This document shows, in pieces, positions 26,693 to 34,449 of a DNA stretch of 64,000 nucleotides. Origin of the DNA: PALSA-911 sp963839645. GTDB taxonomy: Bacteria > Pseudomonadota > Alphaproteobacteria > Acetobacterales > Acetobacteraceae. Position numbers and translations under genes: made by a program. The notes under the pieces are model-generated. The model ran no database searches. It saw only the letters and a list, made by a program, of their open reading frames with translations, and was not told where the DNA came from. The DNA lies in assembly GCA_963839645.1 (NCBI GenBank), contig CAWIVZ010000008.1, positions 930,001 through 994,000 on the forward strand. Direction: 5' to 3'. Position 1 is the first letter of the stretch; each line of letters opens with the position of its first letter.

Positions 26693-26851
26693 CTACTTGC
26701 CGCCCTGCACCAGCGGGCAATGGGTTTCGGCCAGAGGGCGGAAGGCCTGGTCGGGCGGGACGGTGCCGCCGAGCCTGGCCAGGCAGGCGCGGTCGGACAG
26801 GTCGGCGGCGCCGGGCAGCCAGGATCGTGTCCCGGTCCGGGGGTGGTTCAT
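26693..26851 (-). CDS. Small hypothetical protein (52 aa)
   Basis: A short frame starting at ATG 26849-26851 with AAAGGA 9 nt upstream, lying 70 bp downstream of the extradiol dioxygenase gene on the same strand. The product has one Cys pair and no membrane segment or recognisable domain. The good ribosome site and the otherwise unexplained gap support it; the short length and lack of a known family argue for caution. Confidence 0.35.
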   Translation of the reverse strand: MNHPRTGTRSWLPGAADLSDRACLARLGGTVPPDQAFRPLAETHCPLVQGGK

Positions 26852-26920
26852 GAACTGGTTTCCTTTGATCGGATTGGGCGAAGATTGCGGGAAAGTGTCG
26901 CCCGGGGTCACTCGCCGGCG

Positions 26921-27907
26921 TCACTCGTTGGTGATGGCGGCGTCCAGCCAGGGGCAGTACGGCGCCTGCATCGGCGCGCGCAGGCCGCTGGCCGCCGCGG
27001 CGAGGCGCATGTCGCGCAGGCGGGCGCGCGGCCCGGGTTCCAAATAGAGCCGCTCATGGCCCCAGAGGCTCGGCCCGGCATGGGTTTCGTGCGGCTGCCA
27101 GGCGGCCGGGTCGATGACGGTGCCGCCCCAGCCGTATTCGACGAAGAAGCCGGAGGGCGAGTGGGTGTAGAAGGAGGTGACGTGGTCGTTGGTGTGCCGC
27201 CCAAGGGTGTAGGCGACGCGCCCGTCCTCGAGTTGCGCGAGATCGTAGCCCTGGCCCACATCGTCGAGGCTGCGGGTCTCGACCATGAAATGGTGCAGGC
27301 CGGCCTTGCCGGAGCCGACCATGGCGAAGCTGTGGTGGCGGCCGTTGATGTGGAAGAAATACAGCTTGTACGGCTTCAGACCGTAGTCCGACACGCGAAA
27401 GCCGAGCAGGTCGCGGTAGAACGGCAGCAGCGTCTCGACGTCCTCGACGTTCAGCACGGCATGGCCCATGCCGAGCGCGCCGGTTTGGAAACCCGAGATC
27501 GGCCGGCCGGGCGCGAAGGGATCGGTTGCCAGCGCCGGGCCGTGGAAAACCTCCAGGCGATTGCCCATCGGGTCCTGGAACGTGATGAGGTCGGCGACAT
27601 GGCGCTCGTCGGCCAGCGCGCGGGAGGCACGGCGGACCGGAACCCCCTGCCCTTCCAGCCGGGCGGCGAGACGGTCGAGCGCCGCGGCGTCCGCCGCCTC
27701 CCAGCCGAGGAAGGCGAGGCCCTCGCCCTCGTCGCCGGTGACGATCAGGCGCTGCTTGCGGTCGTCCATGCGAAAGGCGCGCACCGCGCCGGCGCGGTCC
27801 ACCGGCTGCATGCCGAGCAGGCGGCTGGCGTAGGCGTTCCAGTCGTCGAGCCGGGTGGAGCGGATGCCGATATAGCCGAGGCCGATGAGGTCGAAGGATG
27901 CGGTCAT
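26921..27907 (-). CDS. VOC-family extradiol ring-cleavage dioxygenase
   Basis: 328 aa with two vicinal-oxygen-chelate modules, as in BphC/HsaC-type catechol 2,3-dioxygenases. The catalytic C-terminal module (about 140-290) has the metal ligands in MGHAVLNV (His), GLHHFMVE (His) and FFVEYGWGG (Glu), and the conserved HTNDHVTSFYTHSPSGFF active-site stretch. It should cleave a catechol meta to the hydroxyls, probably the product of the MhpA-like hydroxylase two genes upstream. The ATG at 27905-27907 lies 1 bp from the stop of a truncated fumarylacetoacetate-hydrolase remnant. Confidence 0.9.
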   Translation of the reverse strand: MTASFDLIGLGYIGIRSTRLDDWNAYASRLLGMQPVDRAGAVRAFRMDDRKQRLIVTGDEGEGLAFLGWEAADAAALDRLAARLEGQGVPVRRASRALADERHVADLITFQDPMGNRLEVFHGPALATDPFAPGRPISGFQTGALGMGHAVLNVEDVETLLPFYRDLLGFRVSDYGLKPYKLYFFHINGRHHSFAMVGSGKAGLHHFMVETRSLDDVGQGYDLAQLEDGRVAYTLGRHTNDHVTSFYTHSPSGFFVEYGWGGTVIDPAAWQPHETHAGPSLWGHERLYLEPGPRARLRDMRLAAAASGLRAPMQAPYCPWLDAAITNE

Positions 27908-27908
27908 G

Positions 27909-27989
27909 TCAGGCGACCTCGGCGATGACGGGATTGCGCAGCACGCCGTAGCCGGGGCGTCCGGCGGCGATGAAGGATGCGAGTTTCAT
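27909..27989 (-). pseudogene. 26-codon remnant of a fumarylacetoacetate hydrolase (FAH) family gene
   Basis: ATG at 27987-27989 opens MKLASFIAAGRPGYGV, the typical start of FAH-family hydrolases (MKL-x-S-F ... G-V). After 26 codons it stops at 27909, directly before the dioxygenase start. Full FAH proteins are about 230-330 aa, so only the extreme N-terminus is left. In aromatic meta-cleavage operons an FAH-type hydrolase commonly sits next to the VOC dioxygenase, so this looks like a deletion scar. It may still be translated as a leader peptide. Confidence 0.6.
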
Positions 27990-28023
27990 GAGGGCTCCAG
28001 TGGATATCCGTTTCGGTGGATGT

Positions 28024-29517
28024 TCAGATGCTGGCCGCCAGGGCCTGCATTTCCGGCACGGTGCGGGCGGCGCCGAGCACGTAGCGGTCGGGGCGCACCA
28101 GCACGGCCTCGGCGCCGGTTGCCTCGAGCCAGGCGTGCGTCGCGGCATCGGCCACGATGGCGACGTCGCGCGCAGCCAGGCGGTCCAGGGTTTCCGCCGG
28201 CAGCCTGGCGGCGAAGTCCGGGCACAGCAGGGCGGCGAAGCGGTAGCCGACGCGGTCGTCCAGCCGGATGCCGCCGGCGAGCCGGGGCTGCGGCGCGATC
28301 TGGCCGGCCGGTTCGTTCCAGCCGGCGGCCAGGCCGGGGCCGAGGCGCGGCTTGATCGAGCTCATGCGCACGGGCTCGCCGCCACCCAGCACGGAGCCCG
28401 GCACCGCCGCGTCCATCGCCTTGGTGTTGATCAGGCCGCCCAGGCGCACGGCCAGTTCGATGTATTCACGCACATGCGGCAGCCGCTCGGACTGGTAGGT
28501 ATCCAACAGGGCGGCGTCGCCCTGGCCGCGCAACACGCGGGCCAGCTTCCAGGCGAGGTTGCCGGCATCGCGCATGCCCGCGCACATGCCCTGGCCGAGG
28601 AAGGGCGGCGTGAGATGGGCGGCATCGCCGGCGAGCAGCAGGCGGCCCTGGCGCCAGTGGCGGGCGATGGCGGAATGAAAAGTGTACAGCGCCACCCGCT
28701 CCAGATCGATATCCTCCGGCGCGACCCAGGGCGCCAGCAGTTGCAGCACCCTGGCCGGCGCGGTGACGGAAGCTTCGTCCTCGTTGTCGAAAACGGCGAT
28801 CTCCCAGCGGCGGCGGTCGCCGGTGCCGCGTACATAGGTGGCCGGGCGGACCCGGCTGCAATGCTGCACGCTGTAGTCACCGAGATCGGGCCGGGGCCGG
28901 CGCAGGATGGCATCGACCACCAGCCAGCGCTCGTGAAAGCCGAGATCCTCCATCGAGCTGCCCATCAGCTGGCGCACCAGCGAGCGGGCGCCGTCGCAGC
29001 CGACGACGTAGCGCGCCCGGCATTCGCCCTTCCGGCCGGTTTCGAGATCCTGGTAACGGACGAGGACCGCATCCTGCGCCGGTTCCAACGCCTGGACCTC
29101 GGTGCGCATATGGACGGCAACCACGGGCCAGCGCGCAAGCCCGGTCTTGAGCACGCGTTCCAGTTCCGGCTGGTGGAAGCGGTAGCTCGCGTGCCAGTCC
29201 TGCGGACCGATCTGCTGCGGGCGGGACCAGTCCATCAGCAGGTGGCCGGCATCGTCGACGAACTTCATGCCGGGCGAGACATGGACCAGCGGCAACATGG
29301 CATCGGCGAGGCCGACGGTTTGCAGCAGGCGCATCACCTCGTCGTCGAAATGCACCGCGCGCGGCAGGGCATAGATGGCGGCTTCACGTTCCAGCACCGC
29401 GGTGGCGATGCCCTGCAGGCCGAGGAGATTGGCCAGCAGGGCGCCGACCGGGCCGCAGCCGATGATGGCCACGTCGGTTTCGGGCGGCGGTTCGCGGAAG
29501 GTTCGGTCGGCCGTCAT
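28024..29517 (-). CDS. FAD-dependent aromatic hydroxylase, MhpA-like
   Basis: 497 aa of the class A flavoprotein monooxygenases. Motifs are the dinucleotide-binding VAIIGCGPVGALLANLLG, the DG motif GCDGARS and the GD motif LLLAGDAAHLTPPFLGQGM. This architecture matches 3-(3-hydroxyphenyl)propanoate hydroxylase and related phenol hydroxylases, which make a catechol for ring cleavage. The ATG at 29515-29517 follows two tandem copies of CCCAAGAGGA, the nearer one giving an AGAGGAGA ribosome site. The same frame stays open to 30387, but only as antisense to the IclR gene. Confidence 0.9.
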   Translation of the reverse strand: MTADRTFREPPPETDVAIIGCGPVGALLANLLGLQGIATAVLEREAAIYALPRAVHFDDEVMRLLQTVGLADAMLPLVHVSPGMKFVDDAGHLLMDWSRPQQIGPQDWHASYRFHQPELERVLKTGLARWPVVAVHMRTEVQALEPAQDAVLVRYQDLETGRKGECRARYVVGCDGARSLVRQLMGSSMEDLGFHERWLVVDAILRRPRPDLGDYSVQHCSRVRPATYVRGTGDRRRWEIAVFDNEDEASVTAPARVLQLLAPWVAPEDIDLERVALYTFHSAIARHWRQGRLLLAGDAAHLTPPFLGQGMCAGMRDAGNLAWKLARVLRGQGDAALLDTYQSERLPHVREYIELAVRLGGLINTKAMDAAVPGSVLGGGEPVRMSSIKPRLGPGLAAGWNEPAGQIAPQPRLAGGIRLDDRVGYRFAALLCPDFAARLPAETLDRLAARDVAIVADAATHAWLEATGAEAVLVRPDRYVLGAARTVPEMQALAASI

Positions 29518-29523
29518 GATGTC

Positions 29524-29543
29524 TCCTCTTGGGTCCTCTTGGG
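29524..29543 (-). repeat. Tandem duplication of the ribosome-binding region of the MhpA-like gene
   Basis: Two exact, adjacent 10-bp units (CCCAAGAGGA on the coding strand) end just upstream of the hydroxylase start codon. Each unit contains a usable AGAGGA Shine-Dalgarno sequence. Confidence 0.7.
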
Positions 29544-29612
29544 CGGGGGCTTGCTGCCAGGGCGGCGGAACTTCCTTCGCCGGTGGTTTGCTGGCAAAGA
29601 GGGTTTTCGATC

Positions 29613-29629
29613 TGTCCACTGTACGGACA
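29613..29629. promoter_or_regulatory. Inverted repeat upstream of the IclR gene, operator candidate
   Basis: TGTCC-N7-GGACA lies 9 bp before the IclR start codon, in the 120-bp divergent gap between the regulator and the hydroxylase operon. The position fits an autoregulatory or activator site. Confidence 0.45.
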
Positions 29630-29637
29630 TCCGGAAC

Positions 29638-30417
29638 ATGCAACCCAAGCCGATCCGGTCCTTCGCGCGCGGCCTGGCGCTGTTGGAGGCGCTCAATCGC
29701 CATGGCAGCGCCACGGCGCTGACCCTGGCGCGTGAGACCGGAGTGCCGCGGGCGACGGTCTACCGGCTGCTGCAAACGCTGCTGGACGACGGCTATGTCG
29801 GCCGCGGCGAGGCGGATGACCGGTTCCACCTGCGGCTGAAGGTGCGCGGGCTGTCGGAAGGTTTCGAGGACGAGCAGTGGGTTTCCGCCATTGCCGGACC
29901 GGAGCTGATGGCGCTGACCGAGCGCATCTCCTGGCCGTGCGACATATCGACGCTGGAGGACCTGCGGATGGTCATTCGCGATACGACGCACCGTGTCGCG
30001 CCGCTGTCGATCGACCGCAACATGGTCGGGCGGAAGCTGCCGATCCTCGGCAGCGCGGCCGGGCTGGCCTATATCGCCTTCGCACCGGCCGCGGAACGCG
30101 AGGTGCTGCTGGGTCTGCTGGCGCAGTCCGACGATCCGCAGGACGCGCTGGCGCGGGATCCGGGGCTGGTGACGCGCATGATCGCCGCCACTCGCCGCCG
30201 TGGCTACGGGCTGCGCCAGGGCGGGCAGATCTGGCCGCACACGGGGGCCTGTGCCTTGCCGATCCGGATCGGCAACCGGGTGCTCGGCTGCATCAGCGTG
30301 ATCTGGATGGCGCGCGTGATCGGCTACAAGGAGGGTGTGGGCCGCTGGCTGGAGCCGCTGCGGGAAACAAGGCGGCGGATCGAGCAACGCCTGGCCGACG
30401 GCCAGGCCGGGCCGTAA
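29638..30417 (+). CDS. IclR-family transcriptional regulator (MhpR-like)
   Basis: 259 aa. An N-terminal IclR helix-turn-helix (RSFARGLALLEALNRHG, then LARETGVPRATVYRLLQTLL) precedes the ligand-binding domain with GLAYIAFAP and the C-terminal core ending in RRIEQRLA. Family members MhpR and PcaU-type proteins activate aromatic catabolism. It diverges from the hydroxylase - FAH remnant - dioxygenase operon and is its probable regulator. The ATG at 29638 is chosen because the family homology begins there. Confidence 0.9.
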   Translation: MQPKPIRSFARGLALLEALNRHGSATALTLARETGVPRATVYRLLQTLLDDGYVGRGEADDRFHLRLKVRGLSEGFEDEQWVSAIAGPELMALTERISWPCDISTLEDLRMVIRDTTHRVAPLSIDRNMVGRKLPILGSAAGLAYIAFAPAAEREVLLGLLAQSDDPQDALARDPGLVTRMIAATRRRGYGLRQGGQIWPHTGACALPIRIGNRVLGCISVIWMARVIGYKEGVGRWLEPLRETRRRIEQRLADGQAGP

Positions 30418-30461
30418 TCGGAAGACCGCCGGGCAAACGCGAACACCTGGCGGACGCCGGC

Positions 30462-30475
30462 TTGACCCAGATCAA
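30462..30475. promoter_or_regulatory. FNR/FixK-type box upstream of the DUF4010 gene
   Basis: TTGACCCAGATCAA is a perfect TTGA-N6-TCAA match to the FNR/FixK/Dnr binding pattern. It ends 69 bp upstream of the ATG at 30545. Confidence 0.55.
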
Positions 30476-30544
30476 CGGCCGACGCGGATAAGCGGCTAGT
30501 TTCATCCGTTTTCCCGGGCATGACGGCCCATTCGAGGCAGAGCG

Positions 30545-31858
30545 ATGGACGGTTCCTCCATCATCTACCGGCTTGGCATTTCCCTCGCGGTCGGCCTGAT
30601 GGTCGGCACGGAGCGGCACTGGCGTGAGCGGGCCGAGCCGCCGGGCAGCCGTACCGCGGGCATCCGGACCTTCGGGCTGAGCGGGCTGCTGGGCGGCATT
30701 TCGGCGGCGCTGGGCGGAGCCGGAGCAACGGGGGGCGGCGCGACGCAAGACGGGCAGCTGGGCTGGCCGGCGGCATTGCTGATCGGGCTGGTGTTCCTCG
30801 GGTTCAGTGCCGGCTCGCTGATCTTCCGCCTGCGCGAGGCGATCGCGGAGAAATCGTTCAGCGTGACGAGCCTGGTGGCGAGCCAGGCAACCTTCCTGCT
30901 CGGGGCGATGGCGGTGTGCGGGGATCCGGGTGTCGTGGCCGCCGCGGCGGTGGCGATGGTCGCGGTGCTGGCCGCCAGGGAGGACCTGCACGGTTTCGTG
31001 TCCGGCCTGAGCTGGCCGGAGCTGCGTTCCGCGGTGTTGCTGCTGTCGATGACGCTGATCGTGCTGCCGCTGGTTCCGGACCGGCCGCTTGCCGCGCTCG
31101 CGGGGATCAACCCGGCGGGGATCTGGAAGCTGGCGATCGTGCTGGCCTCGGTTTCCTATGGCGGCTACGTCGCCGTGCGGCTGCTCGGCAGCGCATCGGG
31201 ACTGCTGGTCTCCGGCGCCGTGACCGGCCTGATCTCCTCGACGGCGGCGACGATCACCAACGCGCGGCAGGCGCGCACGCAGACGGCGGCGAGGCCGGTG
31301 CTTGCCGCGGCGGCCCTGGTGGCGGGCGCGGTTTCCCTGCTGCGCACCGGGGTGTTTGCCTGGGGCATCGCGCCGTCGATGGGCCGGCATTTGCTGCCGG
31401 CGCTGGCCGTTGCCGCGCTGTTCCAGGCGGCGGTGGGATTTCTGCTGACCTGGCGGCATCGGGCGCTGAACCAGCCGGGCGACCGCGCGCGGCCGGCCAA
31501 TCCGTTCGAGATTTCCGCCGTGCTGCAGATCGCCGGACTGCTGGGGCTGGTGGAATTCCTGGCCAAGGCGGCGGCGGGCTGGCTGGGCTCGGCGGCGGTG
31601 TTCGGCATCGCGGCGCTTTCCGGCCTGGTGGATGTGGACGCGGTCACCTTGTCGATGGGCAGCCTGGTTCCGGATACGCTCAGCGTGCGGGTGGCCGCCT
31701 CGGCGATCGTTATCGCGGTCGCGGCCAATACCCTGGGCAAGACGGTCTATGCCATTTCGCTGGGTGGGGTCGCCTTCGGCCTGCGCTACGGGCTGCCCGC
31801 GATTGTGTCGCTGCTGTTCGGTGCCGGCGTTCTCTGGCTGGGCACGCTGGCCCAATGA
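30545..31858 (+). CDS. MgtC/SapB-type and DUF4010 membrane protein
   Basis: 437 aa, strongly hydrophobic, with about 12 membrane segments. The N-terminal part (1-150) resembles the MgtC/SapB domain, with the early LAVGLMVGTERHWRE motif. The C-terminal part matches DUF4010, including SGLVDVDAVTLSM. The function is unknown; members are predicted small-molecule or ion-related membrane proteins. An FNR-type box in the promoter region suggests oxygen- or redox-dependent expression. Confidence 0.85.
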   Translation: MDGSSIIYRLGISLAVGLMVGTERHWRERAEPPGSRTAGIRTFGLSGLLGGISAALGGAGATGGGATQDGQLGWPAALLIGLVFLGFSAGSLIFRLREAIAEKSFSVTSLVASQATFLLGAMAVCGDPGVVAAAAVAMVAVLAAREDLHGFVSGLSWPELRSAVLLLSMTLIVLPLVPDRPLAALAGINPAGIWKLAIVLASVSYGGYVAVRLLGSASGLLVSGAVTGLISSTAATITNARQARTQTAARPVLAAAALVAGAVSLLRTGVFAWGIAPSMGRHLLPALAVAALFQAAVGFLLTWRHRALNQPGDRARPANPFEISAVLQIAGLLGLVEFLAKAAAGWLGSAAVFGIAALSGLVDVDAVTLSMGSLVPDTLSVRVAASAIVIAVAANTLGKTVYAISLGGVAFGLRYGLPAIVSLLFGAGVLWLGTLAQ

Positions 31859-31914
31859 AAAGCGCGTGGCGCGCCTGGGCCCGGAAGCGAGCGGCGTTCC
31901 AGGCTCAAGACGAG

Positions 31915-31928
31915 TTGATCCAGATCGA
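31915..31928. promoter_or_regulatory. Near-match FNR/FixK-type box upstream of cstA
   Basis: TTGATCCAGATCGA differs at one position from TTGA-N6-TCAA and shares the CCAGATC core with the site at 30462. It ends 104 bp before the cstA start codon. Confidence 0.35.
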
Positions 31929-32032
31929 TGCAGGAACCGCGGGCGGTGCTGGTGGCCGCGCCGGGCCAGGTGGTAACGTGCGCTTCCACGGATACCTGCG
32001 AGCCGCGCGAACGGGGCTCATGGGAGGGGAAC

Positions 32033-34096
32033 ATGACGCTTCAGGCGAAGCTGATGTGGGCCGCGGTAACGATTGCCGGGGCGGTTTCTCTTGCAGTCGT
32101 GGCGCTGGCCCGCGGTGAGCCGGTCAATGCGGCCTGGCTGGTCGTTGCCTCACTGTCCGTCTACTTCATCGCCTACCGGTTCTACGCGCTGTATATCGCC
32201 GGGACCGTGTTCCGTATCGATCCGCAACGCGTGACGCCGGCCTATCGTCACAACGATGGGCTCGATTACGTGCCGACCCACCGCTATGTGCTGTTCGGCC
32301 ATCATTTCGCGGCGATCGCCGGCGCCGGGCCGCTGGTCGGCCCGGTGCTCGCCGCGCAGATGGGTTATCTGCCGGGCACATTGTGGATCCTCGCCGGTGT
32401 GGTGTTCGCGGGCGCGGTGCAGGACATGACCGTGCTGTTCCTGTCCACGCGGCGCGACGGCAGGTCGCTCGGCGACATGGTGCGGTCGGAAATGGGACCG
32501 GCCGCCGGCTTCATTGCCGGCGTCGGCGTGCTGCTGATCTGCATCATCATCCTGGCCGTGCTCGCGCTCGTGGTGGTGAAGGCCCTGACCGGCAGTCCGT
32601 GGGGCACCTTCACCGTGTTCTGCACGGTGCCGATCGCGCTCATCATGGGCATTTACAGCCGCTTCCTCCGTCCGGGGCGGATCGCGGAGATGTCGATCCT
32701 CGGCGCCGTACTGCTCCTGGCCGCACTGGTTTTCGGCCGGACGATTTCCGAAGCGCCCGAACTCGCCGGCTACTTCAATCTTTCCGGCACGACACTGGCA
32801 TTGACCATCATCGGCTATGGCTTCGTCGCCTCGGTTCTGCCGGTATGGCTGTTGCTGGCGCCGCGCGACTATCTGTCCACCTTCCTCAAGATCGGCACGA
32901 TCGTGCTGCTGGCGATCGGCATCATCATCGTGCGGCCCGATCTGCAGATGCCGTCGGTCACGCGTTTCGTCGACGGCAGCGGGCCGGTATGGGCCGGCAG
33001 CCTGTTCCCGTTCCTGTTCATCACGATCGCCTGCGGCTCCGTCTCCGGCTGGCACGCGCTGATCTCGTCCGGCACCACGCCGAAGATGATCGAGAACGAG
33101 AACCAGATTCCGTTCATCGGCTACGGCGGCATGCTGATGGAATCGCTGGTAGCGATCATGGCGATGATCGGCGCGACGGTGATCCATCCCGGGATCTACT
33201 TCGCGATGAACAGCGGCGCCGGCCTGATCGGCACGGATGCCGTGCACGCGGCGCAGGTGATCACCTCCTGGGGCTTTACCGTGACGCCCGACGTGCTGAC
33301 CCAGATCGCGCATGATGTCGGCGAGACGAGCATCCTGTCGCGCACCGGCGGCGCGCCCACGCTGGCCGTCGGGATGGCCAGCATTCTGTCCAGCTTCCTG
33401 GGCGGCCGCCTGCTGATGGGCGTCTGGTACCACTTCATCATCCTGTTCGAGGCGCTGTTCATCCTGACCACGGTCGATGCCGGGACGCGGGTGCTGCGGT
33501 TCATGATCCAGGACCTGGTGGGCAATGTCGTTCCGGCCTTCAGGTCGACCCGGTCCTGGACCAACAACATCATCGGCTCGGCGCTGGCCTGCTTGCTGTG
33601 GGGCTACTTCCTGTACGAGGGCGTGATCGACCCCTATGGCGGCATCTGGACGCTGTGGCCATTGTTCGGCACCGCCAACCAGATGCTGGCAGCCATAGCG
33701 CTGACGTTCTGCACCGTCGTGCTGTTCAAGATGAAGCGCGAGCGCTACGCCTGGGTCACCATCGTGCCGGCGATCTGGCTGGTGGTCACCACGCTGACGG
33801 CCGGGCTGGAAAAGGTCTTCAGCCCCGATCCGGCCGTTGGATTTGTGAGCCACGCGTTGCGGTTCTCCAGCGCGCTCGGAGCCGGTGAGCTTCTCGCGCC
33901 GGCGCCGACCACCGCGGCCATGGGGCGCATCATCTTCAACGATTACGTAGACGCCAGCCTGGCCGCGCTGTTCGTGATTGTCGTCGTGGCGACCGTCGTC
34001 TACGGCATTGTCAGCGCGCGCAGGGCGCTTGGCAGCCCGAAGGTCACCGCGGTTGAGGTGGGTGCGGCCGCCATAGCGGGAGGCGGCGATGACTGA
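32033..34096 (+). CDS. cstA: Carbon starvation protein CstA (pyruvate/peptide transporter)
   Basis: 687 aa, the usual CstA length, with a large set of membrane helices. Diagnostic segments are YRFYALYIAGTVFRID, LFGHHFAAIAGAGPLVGPVL and FGTANQMLAAIALTF. CstA proteins take up pyruvate, and in some species peptides, under carbon limitation. The ATG at 32033-32035 is preceded by GGGAGGGGA. It overlaps the YbdD/YjiX gene by 8 bp, the conserved partner arrangement. Confidence 0.95.
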   Translation: MTLQAKLMWAAVTIAGAVSLAVVALARGEPVNAAWLVVASLSVYFIAYRFYALYIAGTVFRIDPQRVTPAYRHNDGLDYVPTHRYVLFGHHFAAIAGAGPLVGPVLAAQMGYLPGTLWILAGVVFAGAVQDMTVLFLSTRRDGRSLGDMVRSEMGPAAGFIAGVGVLLICIIILAVLALVVVKALTGSPWGTFTVFCTVPIALIMGIYSRFLRPGRIAEMSILGAVLLLAALVFGRTISEAPELAGYFNLSGTTLALTIIGYGFVASVLPVWLLLAPRDYLSTFLKIGTIVLLAIGIIIVRPDLQMPSVTRFVDGSGPVWAGSLFPFLFITIACGSVSGWHALISSGTTPKMIENENQIPFIGYGGMLMESLVAIMAMIGATVIHPGIYFAMNSGAGLIGTDAVHAAQVITSWGFTVTPDVLTQIAHDVGETSILSRTGGAPTLAVGMASILSSFLGGRLLMGVWYHFIILFEALFILTTVDAGTRVLRFMIQDLVGNVVPAFRSTRSWTNNIIGSALACLLWGYFLYEGVIDPYGGIWTLWPLFGTANQMLAAIALTFCTVVLFKMKRERYAWVTIVPAIWLVVTTLTAGLEKVFSPDPAVGFVSHALRFSSALGAGELLAPAPTTAAMGRIIFNDYVDASLAALFVIVVVATVVYGIVSARRALGSPKVTAVEVGAAAIAGGGDD

Positions 34097-34304
34097 GCGG
34101 CTCACCACCCGCACCCGCCTCGTCTGCGAGATGGTCGTCAAGACCGCCCGCCTGATGGTCGGTGTCCCGGACTACCAGACCTACGTGGCGCACCGGCAGT
34201 CCAACCATCCGGACCAGCCGATCATGACGTATCAGGAGTTCTTCCGGGAACGTCAGATGGCTCGCTATGCCATCGCCAAGGGGCGGTTTCGCGGCTGCTG
34301 CTGA
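34089..34304 (+). CDS. YbdD/YjiX family small protein, CstA partner
   Basis: 71 aa with the DUF466 pattern: ARLMVGVPDYQTYVAHRQ, NHPDQPIMTYQEFFRERQ and a C-terminal arginine-rich end. YbdD/YjiX proteins are needed for CstA-type pyruvate transport in enterobacteria. The overlap with cstA supports translational coupling. Confidence 0.92.
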   Translation: MTERLTTRTRLVCEMVVKTARLMVGVPDYQTYVAHRQSNHPDQPIMTYQEFFRERQMARYAIAKGRFRGCC

Positions 34305-34449
34305 AACGGAGCTGTTTCCGGCTTTTGGCGCCGGCCGGATCCGGAGTTTTCCAATCATGCCCTTCGGCCGGGGCGGGCGCGTTCTGGGCCTGCGCCGGCG
34401 CGCCGTCCAAGGCGGTGAGGGTCGGTCATGCTGCTTTTCGTTTCGCCTT

